Shown here in pieces: positions 57,701 to 64,000 of a stretch of 64,000 nt of DNA (its first letter is position 1; every line of letters begins with the position of its first letter). Source of the stretch: Alopecurus myosuroides. Its lineage: Eukaryota; Streptophyta; Magnoliopsida; Poales; Poaceae. A model generated the notes under the pieces. It worked only from the letters and a program-made list of their open reading frames with translations. It did no database searches and was not told the origin of the DNA. Made by a program: the position numbers and the translations under genes. Location: contig CM054063.1 of NCBI GenBank assembly GCA_028641055.1, positions 49,911,827-49,975,826 on the forward strand. The letters are read 5' to 3'.

Positions 57701-58369
57701 GTTCGTTTCCCAAGCGCCGCCGGCCTGCTCCGTTTTCTTTGCCGTTGACCATAACAAGCCTGCTCCGTTTTCTTTCCTGTTGACATGATGTTAATGGATG
57801 CAATCAGACAGAGTATGCGCTTCTGTTGATTATTTTTTCTTATATAGTTTCATATATGAACATTCCTTCGAATCCAACATAGCATTGTTTTATCAACGTT
57901 TCTCTGACCACATCCTTTGTCTGAAAAAAGAAGAAGAGATGGAATCACACTTGTTTTTACACTTTCAGCAAACTGCCCAACACCCGCAGAATCTTGTGCT
58001 ACCGTGACTCTATGTTACATGCACTAGCTCAGATGTAGCTAATTGATGACGTAATCTTGATGCATGAAGCAGTATACAAAACCGAACCCATTTGTCAATC
58101 AAGTATTCATTTCGATGAAAATGGAAATAGACTAGCAAGAAGTCAATCAAACGCATTATTGGGTCAATAATTCAGTGCTGCTTGTTACTTGACCACAATG
58201 TTGAGTTTATTTCCTGATAGTGCTTTCTGCTGTGGAAATACATAGGACTTCCGCAAAGAGAAGTGCAACTGTGCGAGTGAAGTTTGCGAACCACAGTACA
58301 ACTTCATTTCTGAATATGGCAGTAGATTGAGGGGATTGGGGATGGGTTTTGTGCAGGTACACATTGAGT

Positions 58370-58490
58370 TGGCAAAGTTTCGCCGGAACGCCGATTCGTT
58401 TCCGTTCCGGCGAATTTCTGGCACTCTGGCATGGCCTTTTTTAGCAAAGGGCATGCCGAAATTTTTCGTCGAATTCCCGTGCCTTGCTAT
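58370..58490 (+). repeat. Copy of the CACTA leader motif also at 53120-53235
   Basis: GCCGGAACGCCGATTCGTTTCC...GGCATGCCGAAATTTTTCG aligns with GCCGAAATGTTGATTCATTTCC...GTCATGCCGAATTTTTCCG at 53130-53220, with similar spacing. In the first copy it lies just before the TnpD start codon. A second copy 5 kb downstream suggests a second transposon gene leader or a second CACTA copy. Confidence 0.6.
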
Positions 58491-59639
58491 GGCATTAAAT
58501 TAGATGAATCTGTTGTGACAAAACATGAAAATCAGTTAAATTAGACGAATCTGTTGCTGCCAAGGAGGAATTCAGGGACGATCTTAGACTTGTACTGTAG
58601 TATGTTTAGAAGTAAAAAGTTTGCTCACAGATAATACTTTCAGTTCTCATCTGTTTGCATAATATATGTTTACTTTGAATCATCTTGTTCTTTGTTCAAC
58701 AGAAACAAGTACTAGCAAGCTGCAGAAGTATTTCCGTATGAATCAGCTTGCTGTGTTGGTATGGTCATGTTCCAGGAAACCTGTCAATTCATCTATATAT
58801 ATAGTCAGTGATCCGGTACATTTGCAACTTGCATTGATGCACCTGATTTTGTACTCAATTGTTTCCATTATCTGTCAGCAGGTCCCGTGGTTAGAGCCAT
58901 ACACATTTCTTTGGTATTTTCCTCTGTTTATATTTTCTGGGATCACAATGTCATCTTGACCTAATTCTAATATCACCTACCAGGACAGGACAAAATAAAT
59001 GCAGTAACTGTCATTGTCCTACTGGCAGCTTAAAGTGGAGTACGAATTATGAAGCCCATGTTCTATTGAAGCACAATAATGTGATGTAAGGAGAGGGGCA
59101 AATTTTAGTAATGTTACCAACCTATAACAACAGGGGGAATTAATAATTCTTTTTATTAGCATACCTTGTGTAACTAGCAGCCAATTCATAGATAGTAACC
59201 AAATATGCAGTGTTCATATAGTGTTTTCGGATCAACAAATTAACTTATATGTAGATAGCATATATGTTGAGACTATATATCTATCAAATCTTTCATCCAT
59301 AGGTACAATGGAAGCCCTTGGAAAATTATATATGACAAGAACAGTAGAAGTCGGCATTCCTAATAGGTGTATGGGAACATGTGTGTCGTTAGAGAAGGCT
59401 ATTATTCGATCAACATTGTAACACAACATTATATAAGCAAATTTTCTAAAATAAAGATATTTAAATCCATGATCATTGCTAGCCAAAAGCAGCGAAACAA
59501 TTACTGGCAGTGACCCCTGCAAAAAAAGTAATGACTAGCAACAACTGAACAAGGCACCTAAATTAGAAGGTATAGTTGAATATACAAAAAATGGAGAGAA
59601 ACCAACTACATAACAATAAATTCAATTTAGAGGTCTCAC
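58491..59639. other. No recognised gene; probably intron-like DNA
   Basis: AT-rich sequence without convincing coding content. If the ribokinase exon at 59640-59825 came as genomic DNA, the part next to it would be the following intron. The 97-codon frame at 58666-58959 is not a protein I recognise. Confidence 0.4.
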
Positions 59640-59825
59640 CATTTTATGGCATGCTCCTGCAGCTTGCCCCATCTGTTCAAAAGTCTCTGTAGGCATCCCA
59701 GTCAAACGTGGTAGCTTCGTTTCATTTGGACTAAAAATATCCACCAGCCCAAGTAGTTCTCCAGGGACTGGAGCATCCATTCCACCTGCGTCCAAGATAA
59801 CAGGCACACCTGCACCTTTTGTAGT
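59640..59825 (-). pseudogene. Single exon of a host ribokinase-like (pfkB) gene
   Basis: Minus strand: acceptor CTTGTCAG|ACTACA at 59826 and donor ATG|GTGAG at 59639 frame 186 bp, exactly 62 codons with no stop. The peptide has GAGVPVILDAGG, LVDIFSPNETKLPRLTGMPTETFEQM and ends AAGACHKM. VILDAGG and SPNE followed by LTG are conserved in the central part of plant ribokinases (ribose 5-kinase of the pfkB family). The ATP-binding signature and catalytic DTTGAGD lie in later exons, which I do not find in the window; neither do I find the preceding exon. So this is a captured fragment in the CACTA region or a relic of a disrupted gene, not a working gene. Confidence 0.82.
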
Positions 59826-60296
59826 CTGACAAGAAACATTTTAAATTCGTTACAAATGAAACTTTGCATTCTTAAATTCATAGGGTGAGGGGATGGGGGC
59901 ACAAATGCATTCTTAAGATATTTCCTGCATTTCCAACATAGTTGCCAATTAAAATGCACAGATGAAAAGTATAATCAAGATTTGACCTAACGAATTCAGT
60001 TATATAATGATGTCGACATGAAGTACTAGACTTCAGCAAACAGGGTAATTGATTCAAATGGAATTTTAAGATCATAAGCTAGAACTAGAAAAAACAAAAG
60101 CACAATGATGTGTGATCTATGAGACTTTGCCATTCCACATATACATGCATGAAGGCATGCTCGAGATATAAAGAATTTTATTGCTAATAAACCTTTGATT
60201 AAATTGATAGCTCCTATGCAATGACGATGTAGGTTTAGGGTTTAGGACCTTTGATTAAATTGTAGATAAGGACTCTTTGCTACTTCTAAACATTTG
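59826..60296. other. No recognised gene
   Basis: AT-rich DNA upstream (minus-strand sense) of the ribokinase exon, likely its preceding intron and then transposon DNA. It ends in ATTATTACAG at 60309, a plausible plus-strand splice acceptor. Confidence 0.4.
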
Positions 60297-60496
60297 AATA
60301 TTATTACAGAAACATGTCGGGCACTTCTAAGCACGGGTCTATGCTCGAAGCCAGTGCAGAGGAAGAGGGCTGGGATGCCCACGCTGCAACCGGCATTGAG
60401 GAAGAGGGCCGGGAGGCCGACGCCACCGCAACCGGCAATGATTAGTCGGAGTACTTGGAGTAAGAGGGTGATGACACCACCGATGGTGGAAGCACT
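60297..60496 (+). pseudogene. Start of an acidic ORF, likely second CACTA gene, cut by an LTR
   Basis: After the acceptor-like TTATTACAG, an ATG at 60314 opens MSGTSKHGSMLEASAEEEG, with two similar EEEG-containing units and Ala/Thr. TAG at 60443-60445 and TAA at about 60461 interrupt it, then EGDDTTDGGS runs into the LTR at 60497. Acidic N-termini of this kind occur in the second (TnpA-type) gene of grass CACTA elements, from memory; this assignment is tentative. Confidence 0.4.
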
Positions 60497-63400
60497 TGTA
60501 ACATCCCAAGTCTGAAAAATAGCCATTAGAATGTTTGCTCCCTGTTATTTTATGTTTTGCATCATGGCATCATGTTGATTGCAATTGTTTTGTTTGTTTT
60601 CCATTTGTTTTCCTCTGTTTTCAGTTGTTTTCCAACTGTTTTCATTTGTTTTCCTTTGTTTTCTATTTGAATTTCAAACCAAAAATTCAAACCTTTTGTT
60701 TCATCCTTGTGATGTTACAATTTCTAAAATGATATTTCAAAATAAAACAATTATTTGTTTCCATTAAAGTGTGATTCCAAACTATTGTTTTATTTCTATA
60801 AAAATGCATCCAATAATCAAACCCTTTTCAAATTCAATTTGTTTTCCATTTGAAATTCCAAACAACATCCAAATAGTTGTTTCCAAATAAAAACCTTAAT
60901 TGTTTCCAATTATCCCATAATGTTCAACTAATAAAATGGTGTTATAAATTCCACTAAGTCATCCCAGATTGGTTTTCAAATTCAAAGCAAACCATCAACA
61001 ACACCTCATTTGGAAATTATCAAATAACAAACCATTCCAATGTTTCTAATCCAACTAATAACAGGGTTCACCCTATTAAATTGTTGGTTCTAATCAATCA
61101 TTTAATTTCCAATCATATTTAAAATTCAAATCAAGCCTCAAACAACAACCAATTTGAATTCATGCAAATTATAACACCAATTTAATCAAGGGGTTATAAA
61201 TTGCATAGGGGTTACCCTATTTAAAAGTTGGTTTTTATTAAAGTTCATTTAATAGATAAATGCATCTAATTTTGGTTATCTTTTTCAAACAGCACAAAAA
61301 CTTAACCATTTTTGAAATCCATCTTTGCTAACTGTTTGAAATTAACTTCACAATCACCCCCTAATTTTCCTGGGATTTTTCCTAACCCTAAAGGCCTCCT
61401 TTTCTTCCAATTTTGTTTGCTACAAAAAAAAAGAAACAAAAAATTAACAAAAGAGAGAGGAGGCAGCAGCTAAACCCCCAGCCCATCCCCTAAGCCCACC
61501 TAATTTTCCCCACCTGGCCCAGTAACCCCTCACCCCTGTCGCTGTCATCTTCCTCGAGCTGATGTCACGCTGTACGATCGCCTCCTGCTCCGTTTGATCA
61601 ACCTTTGCCCCGCTCGATGCCGCGCCGTACGAGCCCGGGGCCCCGATAAAACCTACACCCACCCAGCCTAGCCTAACCCTAGCTGCTCCATCTCTCCGCT
61701 CCTTCCCATCGCCGCCATCTTCCATCCCCTCTCTGCTAGCTCCCCTCCTCTGAATGTCTGCACAGAGCACCACCGCCGTCAGACCACACCTAGCTCCGAT
61801 CGCCGCACCCGTCTCGAGGAACAACGGGGTACGGGAATGGAACCGCGGCAGTCTCGGGAGTCTCCCCGCCCCCTCGTCGCTTGCCGGGAGGGACCACGGA
61901 GTCCGCGCCGTCGACGGCAAGGCTCGCCGTGGCTGAACCTCGCCGCAGCCGCGCCCCCTCCATCTGCACTCGATGTGAGCCTCTGCTCCTCCTTCCCTCT
62001 CCCTCCCTCTGCTCACTGCTAACGTACGTACGTCCCGCGCGTGTCTACTTCCCTCTGTTCGCCAAATCGTTGCCCGTCGAGGTCGCTGGGATCGATTGAT
62101 GTCCGCTGCGTCGACTGCAATCGTGCTTCCGTCAGTTTCGTCAGAGAAGCTGATACCTGGCCTTGTTGTCTGAAAAGAAAACCTTTCGGTATCTGAACCA
62201 AAACAACAGCATCACCGCATCGGTTCAGTGCCTTCCGCACGCAAGCCAGCACGCGGGTTCGAGACCCCGCGGGCGCAAACCCCTTTTGCGATTTTTCTTC
62301 CACGCGCAGGGGGTATGGTCCCACCCGTCATCGGCTCCCCCTGCCACGCCAGCGCAGTGGCCACGCTGGCCACCGGTCCCACGGATCAGTGGCTGTGGGT
62401 AATAACAGCACGGTATCAAAACATTGCGGCGCATTTTTCTGAAATTCCAAAACCTTTTAAATAACAGAATTAATACACAAACTTCAAACCTTAATATCTT
62501 TTATTCTGTAAATCCAATAAATACAAGTTTTGTATGTTTATTGATCCAGATTTTCTAATCTTTCCAAATAACCTATTTGTGTTCTGTTTTGAGTTTTCAA
62601 AATGCATTTAAATTTCAAATTTGAATAATTCAAATGTAATTTGCAATTTCATAAATAATTCATACTATTTCCAAATAAGTCAAATAAAATATGTTTTTCA
62701 TACCATTTTGAATATCCTATTCAAATATAAAATTTGTTTTCTGGTTTGAATAACTTAAAATGCCTAAACATTTTAATCTTGTTTAAATTCAATTAAAACT
62801 TGTTTAATATTGTTTAATTCATAGTTAAATAATCCTAAGTCCAATTTCAAAATGTGAAACATGTATTCCAACTAAAATTTGATAACCTTTTCAAATATCA
62901 ACTTTATTATTTGTTTTGAACAATTTAAATGGTTGAAAACAACAAATACTTGTGTGTCACCTTTAAGGCACCCAAAAATTCCCTAAGTTAATAATAAAAT
63001 TCTAAATTGCTACACCCTATCTTAATTTGATTCTAATGTTGTTATTTGTTGTTATTTTGTTGTTATCGTCATGCATGCATCATGCTAACAACTCTCACAT
63101 AATAATTTAATTGTAATCATTTGTTTCCACTTATTTCAATGAATCTTTCCATATGCAATCCAATTGCATATGGGTCCAATTAAATTGTGTTATCTTGTCA
63201 AGTAGTTTATTTTGATGCATCTATTAACATGACATGCATCATCCCATGTTTGTGCACCTATGCCATGATAATGATTGTTTATTTCTGCCTTGTTTGTTTG
63301 CTTCTTCTCGGATAAACGACGACGTTGAAACCGACGATACTTACGACACCCCTTCTAAGGATTTAGCTCAGTACCAGGCTACTGGGTTTGCAGGCAAGTT

Positions 63401-64000
63401 ATCACTCACATGAACCATTGTGTTCCTTTCAACATTGGTTACCGATACTTTCCGTTGTTCTTTTCTGCTAGCCTTAGTAGTAGCTGTTTCTGTTACGAAC
63501 CCATCACATGAATCCCTTAACCTTGATATTGCCTCACCTCCACTCCTATCACCCCTTGGTTGAGCCAGTGTCTTACTAGCATGCTTAGGTTGTTTTGCTC
63601 GAGTCTGTTACCCGTTACTTTCAGTTACTATATTTCATTATGTTCTGGGGGCTCGATGTTTAATCAATCAATCAATCATGCTACTATTATTGTTAATAAT
63701 AATTTGATGATAAGGCACCGGTAGGAGCCCCTGTGTGGTTTTGAGGCCTGCTAGTGTCGACCCTAATAGGAAAAGGGTCTTGTCTACTGATCCATGATGA
63801 GCGCACTAACCGCATGTGGGAAGCGAGTATGGGCGCCCCCCTCAACTTGACCTGATTCGCATCTCGTCCAAATCGCCTCATTTATTTCGTGTTTTCCATT
63901 TGCCGCATGCATGTTTTTGCGAGCCCAGGCCAGGGTGGAACTTTTGTAGTCGGCATATAGGGGGACACGGTCTTAGAGTGCTATGAGGGTCCCTTTTCTT
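60497..64000 (+). repeat. Partial LTR, same family as the solo LTR at 2375-6816, opposite strand
   Basis: Begins TGTAACATCCCAAGTCTG and follows the reverse complement of 6816-3520 to the window end, with many substitutions and indels. A TATA-like GATAAAACC at 61645-61653 precedes a C/T-rich region with AACCCTAGC. The rest (about 1.1 kb) is outside. Whether it is a solo LTR or the 5' LTR of a full element cannot be told here. Frames at 61444-62464 lie in its GC-rich core and are not recognised proteins. Confidence 0.85.

Larger units (their letters stand above)
52371..60496 (+). mobile_element. CACTA (En/Spm-type) transposon, 3' end not found
   Basis: The terminus CACTAGTAGGGAAGTGCC at 52371-52388 matches CACTA ends and is followed by subterminal hairpin repeats, a TnpD-type transposase with Transposase_21, DUF4218- and DUF4216-like regions, then more subterminal-type repeats. 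I do not see the complementary 3' terminus (GGCACTTCCC...AGTG) before 60497, nor the rest of the LTR it interrupts. So the element either continues beyond the window or has lost its end. The region 57293-60496 may belong to it or to a second, related copy. Confidence 0.82.

Overview
The window is plant nuclear DNA, almost certainly from a large-genome grass and most like Triticeae (wheat, barley, rye, Aegilops). It is nearly wall-to-wall nested transposable elements. I find no intact host gene. The only host-derived coding sequence I recognise is one ribokinase exon, apparently captured by or stranded in a CACTA transposon. Family-level names (Tekay/Del, SIRE/Maximus, Athila/Sabrina, Tat, Cassandra, CACTA) come from reading domains, primer-binding sites and LTR ends by eye, not from a database search.

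Layout. (1) 1-15301 is a Tekay-like Ty3/gypsy chromovirus. Its left LTR is cut by the window start, and its right LTR is 12199-15301. It has a tRNA-Met primer site, a coiled-coil ORF upstream of gag, a decayed gag-pol and a C-terminal chromodomain. A 4.4-kb solo LTR of another family (2375-6816, minus strand) sits in it with a perfect 5-bp target-site duplication. (2) 15302-21509 is the 3' half of a SIRE/Maximus-like copia element: RNase H end, extra env-like ORF, polypurine tract and LTR start. It is interrupted by an inverted LTR at 16067-17628. (3) 21510-52370 is an Athila-type (Sabrina-like) gypsy element with gag and protease but no reverse transcriptase or integrase. Nested in its gag is Tat-lineage element A (23656-46701, plus strand, TSD CTTGT). 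Nested in A's pol is Tat-lineage element B (29888-39851, minus strand, TSD AAATT). (4) 52371 onward is a CACTA transposon with subterminal hairpin repeats, a broken TnpD-type transposase, a second leader-like module, the ribokinase exon and an acidic ORF start. (5) 60497-64000 is a plus-strand copy of the same LTR family as 2375-6816 and runs off the window.

The most interesting biology is in the two Tat elements. Both carry, antisense to gag-pol and just inside the 3' LTR, a promoter-driven multi-exon gene. In element B eight coding exons with GT..AG introns join in one phase-consistent frame of 847 codons, broken by one nonsense codon. Exons of 94, 52 and 202 bp have exactly the same length in A and B. 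B has an open gag of about 1,230 codons but has lost RT, RNase H and integrase, so it looks like a young non-autonomous derivative (LTRs differ by one substitution and one indel). A has LTRs differing at 8 of 454 sites, a full domain set, several frameshifts and stops. B inside A in opposite orientation gives long inverted repeats of gag and of the antisense gene, a geometry that could yield hairpin RNA.

How the parts work together: A-type elements could supply RT and integrase for B-type copies. The Athila-type element similarly depends on an autonomous partner. LTR divergence agrees with the nesting order (B youngest, A older). Almost every coding region except B's gag carries stops, frameshifts or active-site changes.
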